Origin: Peptoniphilus_A genitalis
GTDB taxonomy: Bacteria; Bacillota; Clostridia; Tissierellales; Peptoniphilaceae
Assembly (NCBI RefSeq): GCF_949769225.1
Contig: NZ_CATKPB010000004.1
DNA length: 64,000 bases
Reading direction: 5' to 3' (one strand)
Part shown: piece after piece, positions 17,201 to 25,121 of the stretch
How positions within the stretch are numbered: position 1 is the first letter of the stretch
Layout: the number at the start of each line of letters is the position of its first letter
Notes under the pieces: model-generated
What the model saw: the letters and a program-made list of their open reading frames with translations, nothing else
Database searches by the model: none
What the model was told of the DNA's origin: nothing
Made by a program: the position numbers and the translations under genes

Positions 17201-20200
17201 TCCATCCTTAACTTCATCGTCAAACTTAACCCTATAAAGATTAGTGAAGTTTGATGCCCCATCAAGTGCAGCCACCTCTAAAGTCTTGCCAAGAAGATTT
17301 TTATTTGCTCCAAGAATCTTGTAAACAGAATTTCCTTTCTCGTCTATTTCAAAACTTCCATACTCGTCAACTTTTCCAGTATTTACCACCTTTAAATTCT
17401 CTTGGATTTCTCCGTATTCATTGACAAAGGCAGCACCAGCAAACCAAACCTTGTTATTTGTTTCTTTAAAATCACCTGAATTCTTTTCTTGATCCCTTTG
17501 GAATAAAGTCTTACTGTGATCATTTTGAACATGATAAGTATCTTTAACCTTTAATATAATTTCATCAGGATTTTCTGCATTTACACTAACAATTTGAGGT
17601 GGAGTCCTATCAATTTTTACAGGAATATAAGAAACTTGATAAGGATATTTTGGTGAAAGCCTATATTGGAATTTGTAATAGTATTGGCCCTCTGCAATAG
17701 GATCAAATTTTCCTTCCACATATTTTGTAGCACCCTTATCATCTTCTGCATGAGGATTATAAATCAATCCGTCCCATCTCAAATCTCCATAGACTTTTAA
17801 TTTTGAAGACTTAATACCCTTAGCATCACTTCTCTTAGAATTTAAAATTCCCTTTATAAAATGATCCACTGTAATTACCTTAAGATCTTTTTGATTCTTT
17901 TCATCCATAGTATTTACAATGGAAATTTTGCAATCAGAAGCTGATCTTAATATCAAAGGACTAGGAGTAAGTCCCCTGTCAATTTCATTTTTAGAAATAA
18001 TTTTACTATCACCTGTGGAACTCATTGTAAAATCTTGAGAATTGTTAAAAGCAAATAATTCAGGGTCTTGGTCTAAAGTTTTATTTTCAGTTTCCCTATT
18101 TTGAATTACACCAGCTGGCTTAAATAAATCTATACCATGCTCTCCTCCACGGCCCTTATTTAATGTACCTGGAATTTTAGGATTTCCTTCATCATCATAA
18201 CCTACAATCCCCTTTGATCTTGAACCTTCTTCCCAAGCCCACTTGTCTACAATAGGCTCCTTATTCCAATCTCCAGCAAAACCCATCACAGGCATTGAAA
18301 GTGAAGGTTGTGGATCTTTTACATTCTCCTTTTCTTCCTTAGATTCAAAATTAATAAAGGCTTCAACAAACTTATCCTTATCCTTTGCCTCTCCAACATT
18401 AAGAGTAGCACCTAAGTTAAAAGAACCCCTTGCAGGAATTGTAATTTCATCTTGTGCAAAACTTATACTTGCTCCCTTAACTTCTGTAGGGTGGATCTCT
18501 GCAATATTTTGGATACCATCCTTACTTTTTTCATCCTTATATTGCTCATCTAATTTTTTCTTATTAACTTCTCCATCAGTAGTTACCTTTGATGAAGAAA
18601 CTTTAACAGTAATATCCCTGTCAGAAGGATTGTCTATATTTATAGTAAAGTCTTTTTTGTCAGACTTTATTTCTTTAAGAGAAACTGCTCCATAGGAGTT
18701 CATTTCTCCAAGTGAATCTTCCACCTTATATGACACAATTAAATTATTTTTCAATGCCCTCTCAACATTAATAAGACCCGATCCCTGTTGTCTTGGAGAT
18801 GCAAATAGATAATTGCCCTTGCCGTCATCGGTTGTTGGATCAATCATTGGTCTAGAAGTATTCTGAAGCATTATTTTAGTAAGAGAAGTTATATCAATTC
18901 CCCTGGCCTTAATAACCGGTTCCTTGACAAGCTCCTTCACCCTTGGCCTAATCAAGACAGTAGAAGCAGAAACAACAGGAGTCGCCATAGATGTTCCCGA
19001 CATATATTGATAAGTATCAACACCATTTATCTTATTCAAAGTTGAATAAATATTCTTACCTGGAGCAGATACATCTGGCTTTAACATCAAATCTATTCTA
19101 GGACCCCAAGAAGTAGAACCAGCTGGCACATTAGTATCTTCCCATGCAATCTTATGATCCAAGAATTTTATACTAAGCTCTTTTTCCTCTCCAACCTTAG
19201 GTTTTTTAGAATTATACTTCTCCATATCAATTCTATAGTCAGAGTTCTTTGCCTTGAAATCTTCTTTTTCATCAGGAGTTCTGCCGCAAATCATATCCCA
19301 GATTAACTTTCCATCCATACCTGATACAGAGAAAACGGGAACTCTTGTATTTTCATCTTCTTCATATCCCATTGCAGGAATATTTTCCCAATCATCTCTG
19401 TTGTAATAGGAAACTGTATTAACTACAACTACGCCCCTTGCTCCCTTATCAAATACCTTTTTAAAAGAGTATTTTAAGTCCTTGGTATAGATCCTATCCA
19501 TTACAACAATCTTATCTTTTAGATCCTTACCAGCAATATCTTCATCTTGGCATTGTCCCAAATATATGAACTTGTACTTATCTTGTTTGAAAGTTCCCTT
19601 ATCGAAGAAAGCACCAATTTGTGAATACCTAAAATCCTTGCCTCCAATATTTACGCCTTCATATTCAATTTTTGTATTTCTAGAAGAAGCAACGGCTATT
19701 GCATCTTCATGAGCAGCAGTTCTTGTTACATTGCCAGTATCAGTCATCTTTAAAGCATTATTCGCATACCTGTCCCACGACGAACTAGAAGATGAAGTTG
19801 CATAATTACCTGTCGCTACACAAATAGGAATTCCAGCCTTTCTCAAAGACCTAATAGCTTGCCAGTACTTTTCTCCAGCCAAACCAGTTCCCGTGAAGCC
19901 AGAAGAAACAGAAATAACATCAACATCATGTTTTATACAGTCTTCAAAGGCGTGAAACATAGTTTCATCACCAGCAAATCCATCGCTTGCATCTGAATAC
20001 ATCTTGTAAGAAAAAAGTTGAGCATTAGGAGCAATACCCCTTATTCCCTTATGGGCCTTAATATCTTCATCTTTGTCATTAGCAGCCAAAATCCCAGCAA
20101 TGTGCATTCCATGTGGGTCATGATAATCTGAACCATCATCATACTTCTCTGTTGTTATCTTGCCACCATTTAAGTAATTAAAAGAATGTGGTACCTTATC

Positions 20201-20863
20201 AGAAAGCCAAAACTCCTTATCAGAACCCTTTAGATCATTCTTTTTTAACTTTAGAGAACCTTTAGCATCTTCATCAATACGCATAGCCTTATGACTTGCA
20301 TCCATACCAGTATCAATGTTGGCAATAATCATCCCTCTACCATCATAGTTCTTGCCAAGATTTGCATTAATGGCATTTAAACTTTTTAGATAATCGCTAG
20401 CCTTGTCAACGCCAACAAGTTTTCTTGCATTTTCCATAAGAGGAGCTAACTTGCCTGCCCTTTCAACATCTTTTACACCCTTTATGCTCTTTAACTTGTC
20501 AAGCACTTCAGGATAAGCTTCAACAGAAACAGCCTTGAACAAAATATTATATTCATAAAGAACTTTTACATCCTTAATTTCTTTTAAACTCTGTATAACT
20601 TGATCCTTATTTGCTTTACCATCAAACTCTACAAAGTAAACCACCTTTTCCCTCTTAACCTTTAGGCAAGTTTCATCTTTTTCAAATTCTTCAAGAATTT
20701 TACTTTTCTTGAAATTCATTTCCTTTTGACTTCTTACAATTCTTTCAGTCTCACTTAAAGGCTTATTAATATTATTGCCTTCAGCAAAAACGCCATTAAA
20801 AGAACTCATTACAAAAATTAAAGATAAACCTAACGAAGAATATCTTTTTAAATTTTTATTCAT
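14282..20863 (-). CDS. Giant S8 subtilisin-like cell-envelope protease with SLH anchor
   Basis: A 2193-residue C5a-peptidase/lactocepin-type protease. The start MNKNLKRYSS follows GGAGGTAAT; the upstream in-frame start lacks such a site. In order it has a signal peptide (cleavage after VFA, about residue 27), an I9-like propeptide (about 60-130), and an S8 domain with Asp in NIDTGMDAS (near 185), His in DPHGMHIAG (near 250) and Ser in SGTSMATP (near 622). A PA-like insert lies before the Ser, followed by Fn3-like modules. Two InlB-type beta repeats (about 1830-1925) and a 12-residue tandem linker come next. Three C-terminal SLH repeats (about 2010-2193) replace an LPXTG motif, so it binds secondary wall polymer. 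It probably cleaves host or nutrient proteins. Confidence 0.92.
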   Translation of the reverse strand: MNKNLKRYSSLGLSLIFVMSSFNGVFAEGNNINKPLSETERIVRSQKEMNFKKSKILEEFEKDETCLKVKREKVVYFVEFDGKANKDQVIQSLKEIKDVKVLYEYNILFKAVSVEAYPEVLDKLKSIKGVKDVERAGKLAPLMENARKLVGVDKASDYLKSLNAINANLGKNYDGRGMIIANIDTGMDASHKAMRIDEDAKGSLKLKKNDLKGSDKEFWLSDKVPHSFNYLNGGKITTEKYDDGSDYHDPHGMHIAGILAANDKDEDIKAHKGIRGIAPNAQLFSYKMYSDASDGFAGDETMFHAFEDCIKHDVDVISVSSGFTGTGLAGEKYWQAIRSLRKAGIPICVATGNYATSSSSSSWDRYANNALKMTDTGNVTRTAAHEDAIAVASSRNTKIEYEGVNIGGKDFRYSQIGAFFDKGTFKQDKYKFIYLGQCQDEDIAGKDLKDKIVVMDRIYTKDLKYSFKKVFDKGARGVVVVNTVSYYNRDDWENIPAMGYEEDENTRVPVFSVSGMDGKLIWDMICGRTPDEKEDFKAKNSDYRIDMEKYNSKKPKVGEEKELSIKFLDHKIAWEDTNVPAGSTSWGPRIDLMLKPDVSAPGKNIYSTLNKINGVDTYQYMSGTSMATPVVSASTVLIRPRVKELVKEPVIKARGIDITSLTKIMLQNTSRPMIDPTTDDGKGNYLFASPRQQGSGLINVERALKNNLIVSYKVEDSLGEMNSYGAVSLKEIKSDKKDFTINIDNPSDRDITVKVSSSKVTTDGEVNKKKLDEQYKDEKSKDGIQNIAEIHPTEVKGASISFAQDEITIPARGSFNLGATLNVGEAKDKDKFVEAFINFESKEEKENVKDPQPSLSMPVMGFAGDWNKEPIVDKWAWEEGSRSKGIVGYDDEGNPKIPGTLNKGRGGEHGIDLFKPAGVIQNRETENKTLDQDPELFAFNNSQDFTMSSTGDSKIISKNEIDRGLTPSPLILRSASDCKISIVNTMDEKNQKDLKVITVDHFIKGILNSKRSDAKGIKSSKLKVYGDLRWDGLIYNPHAEDDKGATKYVEGKFDPIAEGQYYYKFQYRLSPKYPYQVSYIPVKIDRTPPQIVSVNAENPDEIILKVKDTYHVQNDHSKTLFQRDQEKNSGDFKETNNKVWFAGAAFVNEYGEIQENLKVVNTGKVDEYGSFEIDEKGNSVYKILGANKNLLGKTLEVAALDGASNFTNLYRVKFDDEVKDGKLAYYLEDDENTKLGEIDASKLKNVEIKDDKEDKNEKELEKNNRENISEKPIVGLDDNSYVKPLSEEDTKRIIKPREEKVVNEFTGDTSIHYDYGENSVDEYGIPSKYSNGDPMEFKDKDLAALKAMGYVGKIVPDERGGFDLSGYVKNVSPDAKIYFRSTRMKKTNKREELKKVPGSYDEKTHSFKFNLWGNKDDVDNNKGTDYKGDIELYVVDGNEKSESIFLRMPKEINDSVEKKQKAKLLTSQKSIIELGKAELGGELQERKDENGKVYYEVKDELRISKGYGVRIISRNPGKTGLDANYRKDFINNDEDVKTVDAYIRGLDGFNVIRYEIYELDNSGKIKEEKLVEEMGKCLYIDRDGVQLDMDQDTFNPYSDGEKGELYVRKSPHTLRGRIGDKGGFNWHLRINESMVDQYLIYGDLKSDNSKDFEVTFDVRDNDVMDWSAKDYKLNGPQKGILSQYRIYLDSVKPDIKLSNDGISGNDILLKAKDKTYYLNISDKRDGDKAGRIESSKIYVNGREFNPNESLEAYAKDGKVEVKVSASDYAKNTSVKIYSIDLNSDTITDVENKDIKVKVNGIESHVKEGEDFVLPEFTGPEEKGKKFIGWNVRGVNQKPGHIFLTKENIDIEPVFEEVIQKQYSVTFEANGGSGRIPTQRVIEEEEVQLPENTFVAPKGKVFDGWIVSGNKDKKKPGDKIIVASDITITASWKDMDKEISHENNKPSDETRPQDNNKPSDETRPQDNNKPSDSSSESGNNWNTGILRRRSHENTSKLVTNSIGKNTSRSIFASNNSIPKAIENHWAKKAIISAVEKNYFKDIADLDNFMPDKSLTRAEFVTILGRLANVDASKYKDKVFNDIDGSKFYSPYIDWAYKNKIASGFGDGKFMPDKELSREEMCAFLSRFNKVHKINNKEENINISFKDEKNISNWSKESVKEMVRLGLIKGMDDGNFMPKEKLTRAQIAQVVFGIK
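14950..15046 (-). repeat. 36-bp in-frame tandem repeat in the protease linker
   Basis: Two and a half copies of a 36-bp unit encode the 12-residue linker NNKPSDETRPQD between the beta repeats and the SLH domains. The copies are nearly identical, so the number of units may vary between strains. Confidence 0.85.
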
Positions 20864-20890
20864 ATTACCTCCAAATATTTTAACAATAAC

Positions 20891-20910
20891 GCTTATCATT
20901 AATGACAAGC
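20891..20910. promoter_or_regulatory. Palindromic operator candidate upstream of the protease
   Basis: A 20-bp palindrome with one mismatch per half-site (GCTTATCATT/AATGACAAGC) lies 28-47 bp upstream of the protease start codon. Its TATCATTAATGA core loosely resembles Fur-family boxes. No regulator is encoded nearby, so the assignment is open. Confidence 0.4.
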
Positions 20911-21153
20911 TTTTATATTTTAACAAATTATCTTTTGAATTTATATACCAAAATACAATAATTTTTCAATTGATATCACGATCAGAAAAATTTAAAAATA
21001 TTACTGGCTTTTTTCTTATGTAAATGGCTGAAATAAGGCAATCTAACTCTTTTTAAATTTGTTATTCTTTTTCAGGATTTTATCGTAATTTATATAAAAC
21101 TAGACTATATTTAAAAACAAAATAAAAACAATAGATAAATCTTTAAAGAGATA

Positions 21154-21265
21154 AAAATTAACTAAGCAAATCGAAAACATACTAAAAAAGGCTATGAAAA
21201 CTCATAGCTTTTTTTCTTGGCTAAGACTTGATCAAATTTCTGCAAGAAATTTTGATAAATCTGCC
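21154..21265. repeat. Direct repeat flanking the S8 protease gene, right copy
   Basis: The second copy of the 112-bp direct repeat at 14003-14115, with small indels. It includes a variant terminator hairpin (21184-21215) and a partial two-hairpin repeat (21220-21273). Confidence 0.7.
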
Positions 21266-21402
21266 TTCCTTGGATAAGATTGTTCATTCATAAACAAGAA
21301 AATTTTATAAGGCCTTCAAGAGACTTGCCAAACAAATTAAAATTAGTCAAAAAAATAAAAAAATCTCTTCTACCAAGATTTCTTATACAAAGTGAAAACC
21401 TT

Positions 21403-21432
21403 TTGATATACTATATTTAACAAAGATATAAA
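21403..21432 (+). promoter_or_regulatory. Promoter of yfcC-iadA
   Basis: TTGATA (21403-21408), an 18-bp spacer and TATAAA (21427-21432) lie about 80 bp before the yfcC start. Confidence 0.6.
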
Positions 21433-21471
21433 CTTTTCTGGCTAGCTTAGTAAAGCAAAATTATATCTTTG
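21421..21471 (+). promoter_or_regulatory. Inverted repeat around the yfcC transcription start
   Basis: Perfect 11-bp arms (CAAAGATATAA at 21421-21431 and TTATATCTTTG at 21461-21471) enclose 29 bp that can pair further (CTTT/AAAG). The left arm overlaps the -10 box. It could be an operator, or a leader hairpin if transcription starts further upstream. Confidence 0.5.
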
Positions 21472-21510
21472 ACTTATAATTATAAAATTTAAAATCGAAA
21501 GGAGAAAATT

Positions 21511-23223
21511 ATGAGCAAGAAAGATTTAACAAAATTCAAAACCCCCCACACTTATGCAATTATTTTTGTTGTAGTCCTTATCTGTTGGGGCCTAACCTTC
21601 TTAATCCCAGCTGGTAAATTCTCAACTCACGAAGTTGAATACGAAAATGCCTCTGGCGAAATTGACACGAGAACAGTCTTACAAACTGAAACCTTTAGGT
21701 ACATGCACCCACTAAACAAGGACTTCTTAGCAGCAAATCTTGAAAAATTATACCAAGACAAGCCTGTCTTAGAGGAAAATGACGTAGACCAAGAGGCCTT
21801 TGGAGAACTTTTAAAGACTCCAGCTGACACTTGGGACCAAGCTGCCCTCGACAAGGTAGGCTTGACAGACGATGTCCTCTACGGACTTTATGGGGACAAT
21901 TTTTATGACAAGTCCGTCAACCTCAACAAGACTGCAAAAATTTGGGGAACAGATGACTTTAATGGCTTTGGCTTCCTTAACTACCTCTTCGAAGGTCTTG
22001 TATCAGGAGACAAATACGGATCAGCAGTTGGTATTGTTGCCCTTCTTTTAGTTGTTGGTGGAGCCTTTGGTATTATCATGTCAACTGGTGCCATTGATGC
22101 AGGCATCTACGCCGTAATCAACAAGACTAAGGGTCTTGAAAAATTTGCAATTCCAATTTTATTCTACCTCTTCTCCCTTGGTGGAGCTACCTTTGGCATG
22201 AGTGAGGAAGTTATCCCCTTCTCCATGGTCATGGTTCCCTTTGTAATTGCCCTTGGCTACGACTCCATTGTTGCAGTTACAGTTACCTTCGTTGCTTCAC
22301 AACTAGGCAACGCAGTTTCATGGATGAGTCCCTTCTCAGTTGCCATTGCCCAAGGTATAGCTGGCATACCAGTTTTATCTGGTGCAGGCTTTAGACTTGC
22401 CTGCTGGGTAATCGTAACAGGACTTGGTGCAGCCTACACAATGATTTATGCAGAAAGAATTCGCAAGAACCCAAGCCACTCAGTAGTATATGAAACAGAT
22501 AATAAATTTAGAGAAAAATTGGCAGAAGACGACTCAGCCCAAGAATTTAAACTTGGTCACAAGATCATCCTACTTGAAATGCTAGCAGTATTAGTTTGGA
22601 TAGTTTGGGGAGTTATGAAACAAGGTTACTACATCCCAGAAATCGCATCCCAATTCTTTGTAATGGGTCTAGTGGCAGGTCTTACAGCAGTAATCTTCAA
22701 GCTAAACAATTTGACAATTAACGATATGGCTTCTTGCTTCCAATCAGGTGCAGCAGACCTAGCAGGTACTGCAGTTGTTGTAGGTATGGCAAAGGGTATT
22801 CTAATTGTACTTGGTGGCAGTGATGCAAATTCCTTCTCAGCCTTAAACACAATCCTTTACTCCATGGGCAATGCCTTCGCAGGAGTTCCAAAGGCTCTAG
22901 CGGCAATTGGCATGTACCTCTTCCAATCATTATTCAACCTAGTAGTTACATCCAACTCAGGACAAGCAGCCTTGACAATGCCTATCATGGCACCTCTTGC
23001 TGACCTCGTTGGTCTATCAAGACAAATTGCAGTCCTCGCCTACCAAATGGGTGCAGGCTTCATGGATGCCTTTACACCAGTTTCAGCAAGTTTAATTGGT
23101 GTCCTTGGTGTCGCAGGTATCGACTGGTCCAAGTGGGCAAAGTTCCAAATCAAGATGCAAGCCTTCTTCTTCCTACTTGGGTCAATAATCCTAATTATTG
23201 CAGTAATGATTAATTTCCAATAG
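21511..23223 (+). CDS. yfcC: YfcC/ArcD-type membrane transporter
   Basis: A 570-residue polytopic membrane protein of the YfcC family. It has an N-terminal HTYAIIFVVVLICWGLTFLIPAG segment, an extracytoplasmic loop of about 130 residues, and paired re-entrant-like motifs such as GGATFGMSEEVIPF and VTSNSGQAALTMPIMAPLADL. Family members are assigned to amino-acid, peptide or dicarboxylate exchange, with few tested. AAAGGAG precedes the ATG. Only 11 bp separate it from iadA, a pairing seen in several anaerobes, so uptake of dipeptides or aspartyl products for IadA is a reasonable inference. Confidence 0.85.
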   Translation: MSKKDLTKFKTPHTYAIIFVVVLICWGLTFLIPAGKFSTHEVEYENASGEIDTRTVLQTETFRYMHPLNKDFLAANLEKLYQDKPVLEENDVDQEAFGELLKTPADTWDQAALDKVGLTDDVLYGLYGDNFYDKSVNLNKTAKIWGTDDFNGFGFLNYLFEGLVSGDKYGSAVGIVALLLVVGGAFGIIMSTGAIDAGIYAVINKTKGLEKFAIPILFYLFSLGGATFGMSEEVIPFSMVMVPFVIALGYDSIVAVTVTFVASQLGNAVSWMSPFSVAIAQGIAGIPVLSGAGFRLACWVIVTGLGAAYTMIYAERIRKNPSHSVVYETDNKFREKLAEDDSAQEFKLGHKIILLEMLAVLVWIVWGVMKQGYYIPEIASQFFVMGLVAGLTAVIFKLNNLTINDMASCFQSGAADLAGTAVVVGMAKGILIVLGGSDANSFSALNTILYSMGNAFAGVPKALAAIGMYLFQSLFNLVVTSNSGQAALTMPIMAPLADLVGLSRQIAVLAYQMGAGFMDAFTPVSASLIGVLGVAGIDWSKWAKFQIKMQAFFFLLGSIILIIAVMINFQ

Positions 23224-23234
23224 GAAGTGATAAA

Positions 23235-24419
23235 ATGATTAAACTTATTAAAAATGTAAAAGTTTATAGCCCTGACTTCTTAGGGACAAAAGACGTCCTA
23301 ATACTTGGCGACAAGCTTGCAGGCATAGAAGACGAGATAAAGCTTAAGGTGTCCTGTATGGAAGTAGAAGAAATTGACGGGACTGGAAAAATTTTAACAC
23401 CTGGCTTCATAGACTCCCACGTCCACATACTTGGTGGCGGTGGAGAAGGTGGCTTCAAGACAAGAACACCTGAGATCACACTTACAACCTTAACCAAAGC
23501 TGGTGTCACAACAGTAGTTGGAACCCTTGGCACAGATGGACTGGCAAGAGATACCTCTGCCCTCCTTGCCAAGGCAAGAGGCCTCGAAGAAGAAGGAATA
23601 ACTTCCTACATCTACACAGGAGCCTACCAAGTGCCAACACCTACCCTAACAGGCGACGTCATGAAGGACATCATGTCAATAGACAAGATCATCGGAGCAG
23701 GGGAAATCGCCCTCTCCGACCACAGGTCTTCACAACCAACCTTCGAAGAATTTATAAGACTTGCTGCCAATGTAAGAGTTGCCGGCATGCTATCTGGCAA
23801 GGCTGGCATAATAAACATCCACATGGGCGACGGCAAGTCCAACCTGGCCTACCTCAACCGAGCAGTAGATGAAACAGAAATACCAATTTCACAATTTTTG
23901 CCAACCCACTGCGGCAGAAACCCAGAACTCTTTGAAGAAAGTATCAAATATTTAAAACGTGGTGGCTACTGTGACTTCACAGGTGCAGACGACCCCGACC
24001 TCTGGGAAAAAGAATATGGCGAAGTGAGAATCTCCAAGGCCCTAAAACGCATTATCCACGAAAAAATCTGCCTAGACAACTTCACCTTCACATCAGACGG
24101 ACAAGGCAGCTTCCCAATGTTCAACGAAAAGAACGAATACGTTGGACTAGGCATTGGCAAGTCATCTTGCCTAATAGAAGCCATTAGAGAATGTGTCTTT
24201 AAAGAAGACATTCCACTAGAAATCGCCCTAAGAGGTCTGACAACAAACCCAGCCAAAATATTGTCCCTAAAGACTAAGGGCTCAATCAAAGTTGGATGCG
24301 ACGCAGACATCAACCTATTAGATGAAAAAAGCCTAGAAATAGAAACAGTCCTCGCCTTGGGCAAGGTCATGGTAAGAAATAAAAAACCAGAAGTCCTAGG
24401 AACCTTTGAAAATATTTAA
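23235..24419 (+). CDS. iadA: Isoaspartyl dipeptidase (beta-aspartyl peptidase)
   Basis: A 394-residue amidohydrolase of the IadA family. The HxH metal motif is GFIDSHVHILGGGGEGG (residues about 56-72). HMGDGK and THCGRNPELF supply further metal-binding His residues, and FTSDGQGS holds the catalytic Asp. IadA cleaves beta-aspartyl dipeptides left by damaged or cross-linked proteins. It is co-transcribed with the YfcC transporter and followed by a terminator. With the giant S8 protease upstream, this suggests peptide use as a nutrient. Confidence 0.92.
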   Translation: MIKLIKNVKVYSPDFLGTKDVLILGDKLAGIEDEIKLKVSCMEVEEIDGTGKILTPGFIDSHVHILGGGGEGGFKTRTPEITLTTLTKAGVTTVVGTLGTDGLARDTSALLAKARGLEEEGITSYIYTGAYQVPTPTLTGDVMKDIMSIDKIIGAGEIALSDHRSSQPTFEEFIRLAANVRVAGMLSGKAGIINIHMGDGKSNLAYLNRAVDETEIPISQFLPTHCGRNPELFEESIKYLKRGGYCDFTGADDPDLWEKEYGEVRISKALKRIIHEKICLDNFTFTSDGQGSFPMFNEKNEYVGLGIGKSSCLIEAIRECVFKEDIPLEIALRGLTTNPAKILSLKTKGSIKVGCDADINLLDEKSLEIETVLALGKVMVRNKKPEVLGTFENI

Positions 24420-24425
24420 AACACA

Positions 24426-24459
24426 AAAAAAGCTATGAGAATAAACTCATAGCTTTTTC
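24426..24459. terminator. Bidirectional terminator between iadA and the toxin gene
   Basis: The same hairpin core as at 14037-14069 (AGCTATGAG/CTCATAGCT with an AATAA loop), with A and T runs on both sides. It serves the convergent iadA (plus) and toxin (minus) transcripts. Confidence 0.85.
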
Positions 24460-24460
24460 T

Positions 24461-24727
24461 TTAATAGTGACCTCGACATTGGAGTATTACGATAGCATTA
24501 TCATCTACAAGATAAACAATCCTATGCTCCCTATCTATTCTTCTACTCCATAAACCTGATAAATTATTTTTCAGTGCTTCTGGCTTGCCAATTCCTTCAA
24601 AAGGACTCCTTTTAATATCTTTAATAATTTGGTTAATTCTTTTGAAGAGAACTTTATCTCTTTTTTCCCAATAAAGATAATCTTGCCAAGCATCGAAATC
24701 CCACTTTATATATTTAATTGTCATCAT
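24461..24727 (-). CDS. yoeB: YoeB/Txe-type ribosome-dependent mRNA interferase toxin
   Basis: An 88-residue RelE-superfamily protein closest to YoeB: WDFDAWQDYLYW at the N-terminus, PFEGIGKPEALKNNLSGLWSRRI in the middle and LQCRGHY at the end. YoeB toxins use a Glu, an Arg and the terminal His-Tyr, and the corresponding residues are all present, so the toxin appears intact. Its ATG overlaps the antitoxin TGA (ATGA), giving tight coupling. It would cut mRNA at the ribosomal A site when freed from the antitoxin. Confidence 0.9.
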   Translation of the reverse strand: MMTIKYIKWDFDAWQDYLYWEKRDKVLFKRINQIIKDIKRSPFEGIGKPEALKNNLSGLWSRRIDREHRIVYLVDDNAIVILQCRGHY

Positions 24728-24972
24728 TCTATTTCACTTTCAATTAATTTTAACTTTCCTTCTTTATACTCTCTGTACTTTTTTTCCAAATAGTCCATGT
24801 TTTTTTGGCTATAAAAAGGATCTGCTGAAAGTTCAAATGGAATTCTTCGTTCCCTTGCCATCTTCTTCAAATATATATTTATTGCAGATGACATAGAAAT
24901 ACCAATATCTTGACAAACTAATTCTGCCCCTCTCTTAACATCTTCATCTACTCTAATATTAATTTGTGCCAT
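24724..24972 (-). CDS. relB: RelB/DinJ-family antitoxin
   Basis: An 82-residue protein with an N-terminal ribbon-helix-helix (MAQINIRVDEDVKRGAELVCQDIGISMSSAINIYLKKM) typical of RelB/DinJ. The C-terminus is charged and probably wraps the toxin. The ATG at 24972 was chosen because AGAGGTG lies at the right distance; an in-frame GTG 9 bp upstream overlaps that site. The cognate toxin here is YoeB-like rather than YafQ-like, a mixed pairing that is common. Autoregulation at the upstream AT-rich DNA is expected. Confidence 0.88.
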   Translation of the reverse strand: MAQINIRVDEDVKRGAELVCQDIGISMSSAINIYLKKMARERRIPFELSADPFYSQKNMDYLEKKYREYKEGKLKLIESEIE

Positions 24973-25075
24973 TCTACTCACCTCTTTTATTCATTATAAC
25001 ATAATTATATAATTTGTTAAGTGTTTGTATATCATTTTTCTATCTTAATACTTTTGATAATCACACAAAATCCAC

Positions 25076-25108
25076 AAAAAAAAAGAGCCTGGCAACACCC
25101 AGACTCTC
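25076..25108 (-). terminator. Terminator of the pilus/sortase operon
   Basis: An AGAGTCTGG/CCAGGCTCT stem followed by a long T run on the minus strand, just past the last sortase gene. Confidence 0.85.
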
Positions 25109-25121
25109 ATCCTAACTACTC

